Shown piece by piece: positions 31,261 through 43,689 of a DNA stretch of 64,000 nucleotides. Under the pieces are notes generated by a model. The model made no database searches and was not told where the DNA came from. It was given only the letters and a program-made list of their open reading frames with translations. Origin of the DNA: Amaranthus tricolor (taxonomy: Eukaryota > Streptophyta > Magnoliopsida > Caryophyllales > Amaranthaceae); contig NC_080062.1 of NCBI RefSeq assembly GCF_026212465.1, positions 4,903,365 through 4,967,364 of the forward strand, written 5' to 3'. How positions within the stretch are numbered: position 1 is the stretch's first letter; each line of letters begins with the position of its first letter. A program made the position numbers and the translations under genes.

Positions 31261-31906
31261 ATGTACCCTTATGTATCATTAACATTGAGAAAACCACTTT
31301 AAAATGATAGGAGAGCATTTAGATCTATGGAGACAATGAATATGTCTCTAGTTTTGGTAGCAAAATAACCACTTCCTAGGATATGCCAATATGCCCTTTC
31401 ACAGTTAAGTACTTCTTCTTTGTGACTACTCCCTCCTATTAAGAGGTATTTATTCTTGGAATTCCAATTTCCAAATCATGTTGCTCATCATTTTTTTTCA
31501 ACTACTAGTTTTATTCAATCCGTCAGTTTGATTTGCTCCTCTTTATACAAATGTTTTATAAACATTAATTTGTAATGAATAAATAAAATAAATGACAAAT
31601 GGAGTAAAGAAATGAGTGGATAGGATGTGAAAAGAATATAAATTTATCGATAAAATTAAAAGAGATTTATTGAAACCAGTATTAAAAGAATTCAGAATTT
31701 AAAAGAAATATTATTTATACCATATCCTAAGAGTAGTAAAAAGTATAACATAGGACTTAGGAGTATAATTTTAAACTTCAACCAATAGTTAAGCATTTGA
31801 TTAAACACTCGGTATATATTATATACTCTATCAGAAATATCAACTTTTTAAGTATTTTTGAGCCAATAACTTTTAATATGGTTCAACTAATACATCTTTT
31901 ACAAAT

Positions 31907-32040
31907 TCTTATATGAGACAGATTCATCGTGAGACATGTCTCATACTTGGATTAAATAGTCCAATAATAAAAACTTTTAGCTTATAAAATCTTGTTTGGA
32001 TATCGTCTCATCATAAGACAGTCTCATACAAAAGATACTA
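31907..32040 (-). repeat. Dispersed ~140-bp repeat with GTCTCACGGTGAGAC ends, second copy
   Basis: On the minus strand it carries AGCTAAAAGTTTTTATTATT, GGACTATTTAATCCAAGTAT and GAGACATGTCTCACGATGAA, colinear with the copy at 3205. Confidence 0.75.
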
Positions 32041-32309
32041 ATTTTTTATTAAATAAACATCACTAAAACATTTCCAAGTTTGCGTTGTTCCTTTTTTCCT
32101 TCAGTGAAAGAAAAGTGACGTGCATACCAAGACTAAGTTCAGGAAATTGGAACCTGGCACTCACATTTAACCGTCCAATATTTACGTACGGGGATGCCCT
32201 TCAAAGTTAAGACAATCCTTTAACCCCCCCCGGATTAGTATGGTTATTGGAGTATTAGAGTATAGACTATGTACCATAAATAATTAGGGCTGTAAATGTG
32301 GTCAGAAAC

Positions 32310-32660
32310 CTGTTTTACCGACTTGTTACCGACCGATACCGAACCCGTTTTTGACCGAATACAAGTGACCAGATACCGACCGCTACCGAACCCGAAAGGT
32401 GACCGAAACCGTTTCCGACCTGTTTTACACATACCGAAACCGACCGGTACCGAACTTGTTTTAAACCGAAAACCGTTTTCGACCTGTTTTTATCATACCG
32501 TGACCGACCGATACCGAACCTGTTTTCAGACCGAAACCTGTTTTCGACCCGCTTAATACCCGTTTTTAACCGACCATTTTTGACCGAATCTATATTGTAC
32601 CGAACCTGTATTATACCGAACCTGGAACCTGTTTTGTACCGAACCTGTTTTGTACCGAAC
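32310..32660 (+). repeat. Left subterminal ACCGA array of the hAT element
   Basis: About twenty copies of ACCGA in 350 bp, mostly in units resembling GACCGATACCGAACCTGTTTT. The array yields spurious open frames on both strands. Confidence 0.9.
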
Positions 32661-33129
32661 TTATCTACATAATTCTTCTAAGTTGTCAAAATATAATAAA
32701 ATTTTATATAAAATAATTAAATTAAACTTAATTATATAATTTCTATATGATAAAAATTAAATTAAATATAAATTTTTATAAAATAAATATATAAATTATA
32801 AGTTAATATATATTAACTCAGTAATTTAGTAAAGCCTTTTTCTTTTCTAAAAAATTAAGTATAAATTTTACAAAACTCAGAAATTGCAAAATTGCATAAA
32901 CATAGTTCATACTTTGCAACCAATATAATTACCAAGTTCAGGTTAATTTCCTGACTAATTAATACTGTATTAAAATCAACATATAACAATATAAACCAAT
33001 ACAAAATATTAACCTATGAAATTGATAAACCACTTTCATTTTCTAATTAGATTAAAATGAAATTGGTAAATTTTCTAATTCGTTTAAAGTACAAAATAAT
33101 TTTATTTATTTTAAATTCCCGAATGTCAT

Positions 33130-33247
33130 AATTTCCTCCTCTTAAAACAAATTTATCAAAAGCTCCTTGTTGTGATTTTTTTAATTCTTCTTCTCGTTTT
33201 TTCTTTGTTCTTTTTTCACACCCAAACAAATGTCTTTTCGGCAACAT
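33130..33247 (-). pseudogene. hAT transposase N-terminal remnant (ZMYM/DUF4371-like)
   Basis: Reads MLPKRHLFGCEKRTKKKREE followed by ELKKSQQGAFDKFVLRG. A short basic segment of the form P-K-x(5)-G-x-x-K-R-x-K-K-K followed by SQxGAxDKF is the usual opening of plant hAT-superfamily proteins with a TTF-type zinc finger, DUF4371 and an hAT dimerisation domain. None of those later domains is seen downstream, where the frame runs into AT-rich non-coding DNA. It is recognised from memory of the family, and its position inside a bona fide hAT element supports it. Confidence 0.7.
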
Positions 33248-34445
33248 TGCATAAAAATAAACCAATTAATAAGATATTTAAAGAAAAGAACAATAGCACC
33301 TGATGGATTATCAATTCTCAATTGACAATAATCTACTATATAATTTTAATTCTGCAAAAAATACAAAAAAATAGAAATTTAGATTTAAAGAACTAGGAAA
33401 CCAAAAATGAAAAAGTGTAGACTATCAAAACCAAAAATTAGAAATGGAATGCACCAGAAATTAATCAAAAATTGAGAATTAACTAAACTATTAAAAGTGA
33501 GAACCCTTTTGTTGATACTTGATATTACCCAAAAATTACCAACAAATTACCCATAATTTAGATTTAAAGAATATACTATCAAGACTAAGAAATTGTAGAC
33601 TATACAAATACAATTGCAGAATAATGAAATTAGAATGAACTACTTCAAATCTATTAAAACTAAATAATCAATTGGAATAAAGTGCTCAAAATTACCGAGA
33701 AATTGTATTAAAAAAAAAAGAAAATGGAAGCTATTCGAACTAATGAAGATGACGGTTGAATGTAGAAGATGAAGTCTTTCTCCTTTTTAAAAATGGAAGC
33801 TTTATTCTCTTTCCATTAATTTTTCAATATTCCCAATGAAATAATGATGACAGCTATGAGAAATGGAATGCAAAATTAACTTTCCAATTATCTCTCCTCT
33901 TTATTTTGCTAATATGTGTGCTGTAGGCTACCTATTGTACTACTGTATTAGAAGTGGATGAAAGTTAGGGTTTGGGCTTATCAACGGTTTAGATTAGATC
34001 CCTTGATCTAACGGTTCATATTAGTTTTTTTTTTTTTTAAAATATATTAGAGTATGTTTAATCAATGGTTTAGATTAATTGATTTCAAAATGAAGGGTTA
34101 TGATTTATCATGTCTTGTGCCAAGTTGACAATCCATGTATTGAGGTTGTGCACCAATGGGATAATCTTATGTGTTTTTTTTTTTTTACAACTAAATTTTT
34201 TTTTTAAATATGAGTAATTCATTGATTTAATGGTTTCTAAATAAACTTCTTAATTTTAATAAATAAACCTCTTTCTTTCTTATTTCTAAAATATATATAT
34301 ATATACTTCTAATTATGCAACTATTATTTTATTTGCCAAAAAAAAACAATGTTATAATGTTATTGGTATTTATATAATTCTATATTGAAATTGAAAAGTC
34401 TATAAATTACACCCAAAAAGATAATCGTTAGAATAATTCACGAGT

Positions 34446-35538
34446 TGATTTATCAAATAGAAATAATTAACATGATATGATCAAATATATTAATTAATTA
34501 TAATCGATTTATCAAGTTGAAATAACCAGACCTATGATCAAACATATCAACGTAGATGGATTTACATGTTAACTTGTCATGATTGACTTAGATAGGACGA
34601 AATAGAATGAAAAACCAATCAATTAACTTAGATCGCTGGCAGCTAGATTGATTAGATAGATTGATCACATTAGCTTAAAATAACACACCCATGGGCTAAC
34701 AAGGGTCAATTCAGATCAATGATGAAGATAGATTATTAAGACAATCTAACAAACTCACATTGTGACTGTAATAACATGTTATGATCTATTAATTAACTTA
34801 GCTTAGACGAAGTTGATTAGTTGAATATATATATTAAACTCATAACTTAACCACATTTATAAAAACTTGATGTGAGGTTTCACCTTCTATCATTCTCAAC
34901 ATTGATAACAACATGATTTATCAAATTGAAAATAATTAACCTGATATGATCAAATATATATCAATTATAATCAATTTATCAAGTTGAAATAACCAGACCT
35001 ATGATCAAATATATTAATTAACTTAAATAGAGTTCGTTTAAAATCAAACTTATCAGCGTAGATGATCGATTATTTAACTTAAATAGAACGAACTATAATG
35101 AAAAACAAATCGAATAACTTGGATCGACTTTATAATACATTGTTGACTTCATCCACGCAGTAAAATAAGATCTCGTATAAACTTAAACGGTTTAGATATA
35201 TGAGAACAAGTCATATCATTATGACCGATCACATTAGTTGAAAATAACACACCCCATGGACAAACGAAGGTCAATTCAATCAGTGATGAAGATATATTAT
35301 TAAGACAATCTAACAAACTTACATTGTGACATTAATAACATATTATTGTTGTAAATTGTAATTGTCTAATTGATATTAGATGAAGTCGATCAATTAACAT
35401 GTTATGATCAATTAATTAACTTAGACGGAGTTGATTAGTTGAATTTGATGTCATAAAACTCATAACCTAACGACATCTATAAAACTTGATGTGAGGTTCC
35501 ACCTTCTATATATCATTCCCATCATGGATAAACGCATG
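34446..35538 (+). repeat. Tandem duplication of a 0.47-0.62-kb block inside the hAT element
   Basis: 34446-34914 and 34915-35538 share in the same order GATTTATCAAAT, GAAATAACCAGACCTATGATC, AATAACACACCC(C)ATGG, TATTAAGACAATCTAACAAA, GTTGATTAGTTGAAT and AACTTGATGTGAGGTT. The second copy is about 155 bp longer. Confidence 0.85.
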
Positions 35539-35639
35539 ATCAATGACATTATGAGGCAACACGATGCAATTTTTTACCAAATTGGAACAGAATAATTGGA
35601 ACATAATTGAACTGAATTAAATCATGGTTTAAATGAATT

Positions 35640-36115
35640 GAACTGAACCGATATCAACCAAATTAACCGGAATATCGGTTTAACTGAATTGAACCGAACC
35701 GATACCAACCAAAACTGAACTGAACAGAACTGAATCCCGGTTCAACTAAATTGAACTGAACCGATACCGACCAAAACCGACCGATTGTGACCGACCGATT
35801 CTGACCCGCATACCGATTGTGACCGACTGATTACCGATTTTGACCGCCCGGTTATGATCTGTATACCGATTACGACCTGCAAAAAACCGTTTTTGACCGA
35901 CCGAATGTGACCTGTTTCCGGTAATGACCGGACCGATAAATACCGAACCCATACCGACCGACACCCGCCAAGGAAAAAAACCGGATTCGACCGGATACCG
36001 AATAAACCGACCGATACCGACCGGTACCGAAAGACTTATACGACCTGCTTTTGACCGACCGTTTTTTACCGAACCTGTTTTTGACCGACCTGTTTCCGAC
36101 CTTTTAACCCGTTTT
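35640..36115 (+). repeat. Right subterminal ACCGA array of the hAT element
   Basis: The same motif in the same orientation as the left array (ACCGACCGATACCG, ACCGAACCTGTTTTTGACC), grading inward into TGAACTGAACCGATACC. The two arrays are direct repeats of each other, not inverted. Confidence 0.9.
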
Positions 36116-36896
36116 TACAGCCCTATAAATAATAAATTAATTAATAATATAGGGTACTATTTTGTTTGATATAAAACTAGCTCTATATATGTTGGAAATT
36201 AATCTTATCTTATTTAAAGTAAATATTATTTTTTTTTCAAATAAAGTTAGGAGTTTGATTCTTTTTCTTTAGTTTACCTGTAATAAAAAAACCTCGTATA
36301 AAATCATTTGCCTTGTTCAAATACCTTGTATGGAATCTTTTTTCTTACTCTACCCTATAATTAAAAAAAAAAACCTCTGTAATCATATCGACGTCTTGAT
36401 CAAAATTTACTTATTTACCAACAATCACAAATTCTTATTTAATGATCACTTTTAAATAATAAAAGCATAAATCAAAAAAATATAATTTATTCAAAATGCA
36501 ACGTGCATTTTTTTTCAAAATAAAAAAATTGTCAAGTTGAGGATTAGAGCCTTGAGGCCCAATTCAACTAATGGGCCTAAACATGAGTAGATAAACATTG
36601 GGTTACTGATTTAACAAACACAACTCCTCTTCCCTATTTTTCCCCACCCATAACTTTTTCATTAAGTCTTTTACAAACAGTGTTACTATGAGATGAGCTC
36701 ATATAATTAGTAAATTTCTCTACTTTTCACTTTAAATTTTAAAGTTATAAAATGGTCTCACCATGAGACAATCTTTATTCTTTTATTTTATTTTATTTTT
36801 TTATTTTTGTTTTGTTAATAGTACACTTCCCCCCTAAATCTCTCGTATAAAAGGTAGAAATATATGTACTAAGAAAATCGAGTACTATATCTTATA

Positions 36897-37158
36897 CTTC
36901 CTCCGTTCTGATTTACTCGCTACATAAGGATTATTAATACTATTCATCGTTCAAGCTAATTTAATATATTGCGACTAATATGTAAGAAAAAATATAGTCA
37001 AGCGGGATCTTGTTTGAATCGTCTAATCGCATACTTTCATTATATTAATTTTTTATAATTTTTAGATATGTATAATTTAATATATAAATGATCAAAATAA
37101 CACATCGAATTGCTTAAAAAGGTTAAATGTAGCAAGTATAGTACAACGAAAAAAGTAC
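36897..37158. mobile_element. Stowaway-like MITE
   Basis: Left end TACTTCCTCCGTTCTGATTT, right end GCAAGTATAGTACAACGAAAAAAGTA. The interior is the reverse orientation of the family at 10442. Confidence 0.75.
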
Positions 37159-37384
37159 AATTTAATATTAATAAATTATTTAATCAAATGACTAGAACAA
37201 TTGCCTAGGTAAATCCGGATTTATTATATCTTCGATCTATTGCATAGTTAGTATGTTAGTTAGATGTAGACTTAAAATGGCCAAAGTTCTTATACTTCAC
37301 TAAACAAATAAATCAATAGTTAATGGATTATTTGTTGATTGTTGTCAAGGAATCGACATATTTAAAATGTTAATATGATGGTTA

Positions 37385-37560
37385 GGACTCCATAAGAGTA
37401 TAATATATACTCTAATATGTCTTTTCAAACGAAAGTCATATGGGCTAAAAAGTGTAGATGTGTCATATGCTCTTCTCTTATCTGGCGCGAAATATGTTCC
37501 ACTTTAAATATAACTCGTGACGACTTTAAGCATATGGTTAAAACTTCATATTATGTTATA
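37385..37560 (+). repeat. Dispersed repeat, copy with TCTGGCGCGAAATATGTTCC
   Basis: Shares GAGTATAATATATACTCTAA, GGCTAAAAAGTGTAGATG, TCTTATCTGGCGCG and GTTCCACTTTAAA with the cluster at 30770 and the copy at 46620. Confidence 0.6.
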
Positions 37561-39644
37561 AATATCTTTCATTATGCATAATTAAGAATTATAAAAATTT
37601 GATATTAATAAATATTACATTGAGACGAATCAAACAAGATCACACTACTATATTTTGACGTCTAGATTAAGAATAAGATACAAATTTAAAATAATCGATA
37701 AATAGTATTAAAAAACTAAATGGGAAAACTTAAAAGAATTAATGGGAGAATAGTTTAACATTTATCCTTTCATCTCCTTATGGATCACTGAATGAGGTTT
37801 CGACTCCCACTAAGGGTTTGGTTTACATTGTAATGAACCCCAACAGCTAGAAAATTTCTAAATGATCACTTTAAACACTAGTTGACTGTATTGACTATTT
37901 AGTAGGGTCATTATACTTGAATAACTCTTCTTATTTATGTGTACATTTTATTTATGTAAAGTTATACACGATATTTGTTACCAGTAATCAAATATTCAAA
38001 ATAATTTCTATTTTAATTTTATCATTAATAAAAATAAAATTGTATACATCGAATCTTCCCAATAATGCTCTGTGTCTTTAATTTTATGTATTGGGTCTAA
38101 AGTCCTCCTATTATCTTTCTTCTCCACCTTGTCTTGTCAAGAAGGGCATAAGTTGATGTTTGTTGGGTCTAAAGTCGGAATGATAATTAGCCACGAGCTA
38201 TCAATCTCATAGTCTAATCTTCGACATGACTTGCATAATTGTATTGCATCCAGAGAATCTTGTACTCGTAGATCACATATATTATTCTCTTTGTTTCTTT
38301 GAATTTGCTACCTGTAACACTAATATTGTAAATTTGAAATATTAGATGAAATATTAAAATATGTTAGAAAGTCTTTGGAAAAACTATTTGAATATAAATG
38401 CTTATAATTGGTGTTTTGTTATGTACTCTTATTTAAGGATAAAATATATAAATATTTCATACTAATCAAATAATTATTATTGATCATAAAGAGTTAAGTA
38501 TTAACAATTGCTAAAACGACTTCGATTATAAAAAAATATAAAGCAATTTGCCAATTGGATGAAGCAGATCCTCACTGCTATCTCTCACTTAGCTAGAAGT
38601 TGAATTGTACTTTTAATGAGCGTACCACTCTAATGATCCTATTCATAATTGATGTAATAGAAGATATAGATTGTTTTTATACTTCCTCCGTTCCATAATA
38701 CTCGCTACATTTTTTATTTTTGACAATTTCATATTACTTGCTATATTTCCAATTTTTTTAATAAAACAATCATTTAAACAATCATTTAAATTTTTTTTAT
38801 CTTTAATTAACATCGTACTATAATCTAGTAACGTGACAACTGAATTCAGATGAAGAGAGTACACATGCTACTCTTTATTATCATAATAAGAACATGCAAG
38901 TAGATTGAAGTGGAATTAAGTTGCTAGGGCTTAAGATGGTCACTAAAGCTCACCGACCATGTACAATCATTTATAGTATCAACTTGAATGGGGCAATTTG
39001 GTCGAAGGGGTGGGGAGTTGCAACATTACGGCCGTGATAAGAAATAGTGAAAACATGACTTATAGTAACATGAAATTTGAGATCGCTTTTAGGTTGTTTT
39101 TTGTTTTTTACGTTTCTGTCATTTTTTTAGTTAGTCAAAAAACTAAAAATATAAAGTGTTTAATAAATTATTTTTCAGCAGCTGTAAAACTTAATTTTAA
39201 GCAAAAAAAAAAAGCTATTTAGTTGACTTTTTTGTTGACTGTTTATTTGATGACCCACTTATTTCTAACAAACAATTAATATTGAATTTTATCGAATATT
39301 TTTTTAAACAATTGAATTATCTAACTAGCTTAAAAGCAAATCAAATAGTCAATATTTTCAGCTGGTCAAACAAATTAACTAAAAAATTCAACAATCAACG
39401 ACTAAATTAGTTAGGCAAATAATTTGTGATTATAGTTAAGACATTTTGAGACAATAATCGAAGATTTTTGGATAATTGTAGAGATGCTTTTTTTACTCTT
39501 GGGGCTATTAGTATCCATATTTAATTTAGCCAATATGATATATTATTTATCTAATTATTATATGGGTTTGTCCTCTATATTTAGAAGAAAGTATGTGTTC
39601 GGTATTCTTTTATATTTGATGTCCTTTTGAATAGGTAACTTATT

Positions 39645-40456
39645 TGTAAAGAGTAGGAGGAGACCAGTGATGAACATTGTTGAAGTAATTATGGCTTGAG
39701 TATACAAATTATGTCTATGTATTAATGTGTACATAGAGATTTGGAATTTTATGGGTGTGTTAATGCATGAGTTAGAGTGGTGTTTAAGTGTGTACTTAAA
39801 TGCATGAAGTTATAATGACATTTTGAGGACTGTTAAACATGGTTGTAATGAAGATGTTAATGACATGATAAATGCATTTAATAAGAAGTTTAGAAGACTA
39901 AGAATCTGATTCCATACGAGGAGCTTGAACAATGCAATCGAACAATCCACTGTGCCTTAAACAAGGCAGCTGATCAGAACAATCCAGTAGGTGCAGAAAA
40001 GTGGTGCTCGAACGAGCATGAATAGTGCTCGAATGATCACTATGGTCTGGTGCGAACAGTAGCTTTCTTAAGTGCAGGCTCGAACGAGCACATGCCTGCC
40101 TTGAACGAGAAATTTCTTTAGAGTTACCTAGGATCTTATTTTTGTCGTTTGAAGTTATTGGAACTAATTATTATGCAATTATTCTTAGCTTAATTGTGTA
40201 TACTCATTAATGTGATAGTGTCCTATAAATAGGGACCTCATATGCCTATTATAGATCATCAAACACAAACTCCTAGCCTAAACATATAGCCTATAATCTC
40301 TCTCACTTTTAGTTGTAATCCTTCATTGTAAGAGTTGTTGAAACTCTTTTGTTATAGTACAAACAAAGATACTACTCACCTCCGAAGACGTACTCTACAT
40401 TGGGTGTACCTTGTAATACTTGCGTTCTTTATTTATATTTTAATTTCCTTCAAGCA
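39645..40456 (+). mobile_element. Candidate solo LTR, 0.81 kb
   Basis: Could run from TGTAAAGAGTAGG to TTCCTTCAAGCA with TTATT on both sides (39640-39644 and 40457-40461). It has a TATA box, CTATAAATAGGG, at about 40224, followed by a stretch rich in CTCTCAC and TTGTAA-type signals, as in LTR promoter/polyadenylation regions. Internal inverted CTCGAACGAGC motifs occur at about 40009 and 40080. TTATT is weak evidence in such AT-rich DNA, so the ends are tentative. Confidence 0.5.
40009..40115. repeat. GCTCGAACGAGC palindrome cluster
   Basis: GCTCGAACGAGCA at 40008 and 40079, with GCTCGAATGATCA and CTTGAACGAGAA variants between and after. They lie within the candidate LTR. Confidence 0.7.
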
Positions 40457-40515
40457 TTATTATAATCCACTAAATTTCAGTTAAATTGAATCAATTTTGA
40501 GTCGGATTAAATTTT

Positions 40516-40571
40516 TACAAGTCTAATAGGCATCAATTGTTTAGTTGATGACTTCTATTAGAGACTTGTAA
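40516..40571. repeat. Short hairpin
   Basis: TTACAAGTCTAATAG..CATCAA is mirrored by TTGATGACTTCTATTAGAGACTTGTAA, an imperfect stem with a short loop. Confidence 0.7.
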
Positions 40572-40734
40572 GAAAATTGTTTAAAATATAAGGGATTTTC
40601 CCGCTCCAATGTCCGCCCTATTATTCTCCTCAATTCCTTTTTTCCTAATTAAATGAGGAAAATAATCCTTCCATTTTTTAATTTCTTTTCTCTCTATTTC
40701 TTTTCATATAAATATTGAGTAAAAGTTTTATAGA

Positions 40735-42919
40735 ATCATACATTTTATTAATTTAACTGTATAATAGCAAAAAAGAAGTTTGATTGTGAGCATGCTATTT
40801 GTCTTCTTTTCATTGGTTAGTATTAATGGAATTTGACTGATCTGTATTTTTTTACACTTATCATATTTACAAATTTATATTTTTGGAAAAACTCATACAT
40901 TAATGAATGCAATAAATTATAATTATTCTAATTACACAGTTGTATATAAATGCAAATGCAGTGTTTAAAAAATTATAATGGGAAATATTCATGTACTGTG
41001 TAGAACATTATATATTGTTTGATAAAGTTCAAGAATTACACCGCATAGAATTATACTACAGAATCAATTACATTTATTCCAGTGTAATTGGAATTACACA
41101 ATTCAAAAAATTATATTGTAAAATCACACTGTGTATAAAATTATACAATAATTAAGGAAATTACTTGAAGTACATAATAGCCTCTTTTTCCATCAATTGT
41201 TTATTTAAAACTAAAATGACATAAAATTCAATTAATTGATCGTTAAAATCAGTCATTTATATTGTTAGACTACCACAATTATAATTTTAATAAGCACGGT
41301 TTCTATCATAGTAAAGAAATAAATTTTCCTCAATGTATAAGAGTTAATTTTTCAAGTTGAAAAGAAAACATGAATAAACCCGAGTTTCTAAACATAACTA
41401 TAATCAAATACTCCTTATTAAAAGCCTTGATCATGATGGAGTTGGATAGTTCTTTTTTTGCCTATTGGAGTTCAAAACTTGGATAAAATTATGAATCAAT
41501 CTATAATAACGTCTAAGAAATTATAATGTCAATATTGGAAGTGTATTTCTTTTGGTACGATTATCCAAAAACATATCAAATGTCTTGCACATAAATACAC
41601 TTTAAGAAATTTTAGTTTATTTATGCTCACAATGATTAAATAATTCATTTTACAAAAATGAATATAAAATGAACAAAAAAATTTCTTAAAATAAATACTT
41701 TCTTCATTCCATTACATTTGCTGTATTTAACTTTTACACAATCTAATGTATTATTTATTTATTTATATATTAAATTATACATAATCAAAAATTATTAAAA
41801 GTTAATATCATAAATTACGTTATTTACGTTTAAAACAAGATTTTATTTATTACTCTTACATAAGCTCAAATCCTAAAACTCTCCTAGGATTCTCAAACTC
41901 ATCCTTTCTTAAAGTTTGTGACTTAAGGCTCCACAAGCCATATACAATCAATCAATGTTAAATCAAGATGAAAATGATTTATTTTATCAATTTGTTAGAA
42001 TACTTCTGTTTTCTAGTGAGTAGAAAATTTCTTTTAGGCAGTGAAAATAAAATCTTATCTTACAAATAAACTAAAAAGTATTTAATTACTAAACTAATTC
42101 ATAATTTTCTATATCCAAATACACTATTCATAATTTTCTATATCCAAATAATATAACAAGTGCGTAGGCACAAAAACTCAATTTATCACTCGTTTCAATA
42201 CCAATTAACAATTTAATGTCATTACACATAAAAATTACTTAACTGCTCCCCTTTCTGCAAAATTCAAGGTCGAATTACACATTTATTATATATTAGGATA
42301 GAAACCCATACGATGGACGGACTTTTAAATACGTTAATATTTTAATAAAATTTTAGATCGCAAACCATACTTCACTTTTTTCTTAAAATTCAAAATTTTA
42401 ATTATGGTAGTCTAACAATATAAATGACTATTTTAATGATTAATTAATTGAATTTTATGTCATTTTTGTTTTAAATAACAATTGATGGAAAAAGAGCTAT
42501 TGTGTACTTTACGTAATTTTCTAAATTGCTATATAATTTTATACACAGTGTAATTTTGCAGTATAGTTTTCTAAATTGTGTAATTTTAATTACACTGGAA
42601 TAAATGTAATTTATTTCGTAGTATAATTTTCTACTTGATGTAATTCCAGAATTTTATCAGACGATATATAATGTTCTACACTGTACATTATATATTTCCC
42701 ATTATAACTTTTAAACAGTGTAATTGGAATAATTGTGATTTATTGCTCCCATTGATGTATGAGTTTTTTCGAAAATATAAATTTGTAATTATGGTAAGTG
42801 TGAAAAATGCAAATCAGTCAAATTCCATTAATACTAACCAATGAAAAAAAGATAAATGACATGCTCACAATCAAACTTTCTTTTTTCTTTTATACAGTAA
42901 AATTAATAAAATGTATGAT
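40735..42919. mobile_element. Large inverted-repeat element, arms of about 0.55 kb
   Basis: The left arm 40735-41300 is repeated in reverse complement at 42390-42919. Outer ends are ATCATACATTTTATTAATTT and AAATTAATAAAATGTATGAT. Shared inner blocks include GTGAGCATG, CATTGGTTAGTATTAATGG, the AATTACACTG family, CATCAATTGTTATTTAAAA and GTTAGACTACCA. The 1.1-kb centre has no coding sequence and contains a Stowaway-like end. No target duplication was found. It could be a non-autonomous MULE with long terminal repeats or a foldback element. Confidence 0.8.
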
Positions 42920-42940
42920 CTTTTTTGATTAAGAAAAATA

Positions 42941-43170
42941 CTCCCATTCACCTTAATAGTCTCTTTTGTATTTTAACACTATTTTATTATTAATCTATAA
43001 TTTATGATATAATCAAGTGAGATCGTATTTGATTTGTTTAAATGCAAAAATCATGAATGTCAATATTTTACAATTTTTAATTATGCACATTAGAAATATT
43101 AATGATAAAAAATTATTACATTAGCAAATGTGTCAAGTCAAATGAGACTATTAGAGTAAATATATAGGAG
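42941..43170. mobile_element. Stowaway-like MITE
   Basis: ACTCCCATTCACCTTAATAGTCTC at the left and GAGACTATTAGAGTAAATATATAGGAG at the right form inverted ends. It lies immediately outside the large inverted-repeat element. Confidence 0.6.
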
Positions 43171-43689
43171 GAAATATGACATATTTTGAGACTATAATTA
43201 TAGATTTAAATTTCTAATGAATTAGAATTATTGACATAGTTTTTAAAACCAACGTTAAATGTTTATGACACTATTTATCATCCTTTCTTAAAGTTTTTGA
43301 ACATATTGTTACATATAGATCAATGAAAAACTACAGTCAAAGTTTAACACTAAAATTCGTAAATTTTATTAGAGAAGAACATATGAAAAAGGAGTGAGTA
43401 ATTTCTTAATCGTATGATTGAAGCTTTCGTCATCTTTCTTCGTTCTGAAATTTTAGCTTGTTACATTACGATTATTGACATTATTCACCATTCAAGCTTT
43501 TATTGTATATTATTGTTATTGTGTAAGAAAAAAAACAGTCAATTAAGATTTTGTTTGAATCATTGAATTATTTATTTTCATGAGTGTTAATTTACCTAAA
43601 AAATCAATTATAAAAAATATAATGAAATTAAAAATGTATACTGAAATCAAAAAAATCATGTTGTGTGGTGCAAAGCATGAATATCTAGT

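Larger units (their letters stand above)
29598..32276. other. Gene-free stretch between the LINE and the hAT element
   Basis: Holds the dispersed-repeat cluster at 30770, the repeat at 31907, and a run of eight C at 32224-32231. No gene was recognised. Confidence 0.6.
32285..36125. mobile_element. hAT-type DNA transposon, internally deleted, 3.8 kb
   Basis: Perfect 12-bp terminal inverted repeats, TAGGGCTGTAAA and TTTACAGCCCTA, with a perfect 8-bp target duplication TAAATAAT (32277-32284 and 36126-36133). This is diagnostic of hAT elements. Both subterminal zones (about 32310-32660 and 35640-36115) are dense arrays of ACCGA-containing units such as ACCGAACCTGTTTT and GACCGACCGATACCG. A remnant of the transposase N-terminus lies at 33247-33130 on the minus strand; the catalytic part is missing, so the copy is non-autonomous. 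The interior holds a 0.47-0.62-kb tandem duplication. Confidence 0.92.
36134..39639. other. Gene-free stretch
   Basis: Contains a GTCTCACCATGAGAC-type block at about 36755, a Stowaway MITE, a dispersed repeat at 37385 and a single Stowaway end (TACTTCCTCCGTTCCATAAT) at 38684. No gene was recognised. Confidence 0.6.

Noticed and set aside
32296..32556. Open frames on both strands with repeated TDRYRTCF or similar
   Set aside because: Generated by the ACCGA array of the hAT element; likewise at 35746-36169.
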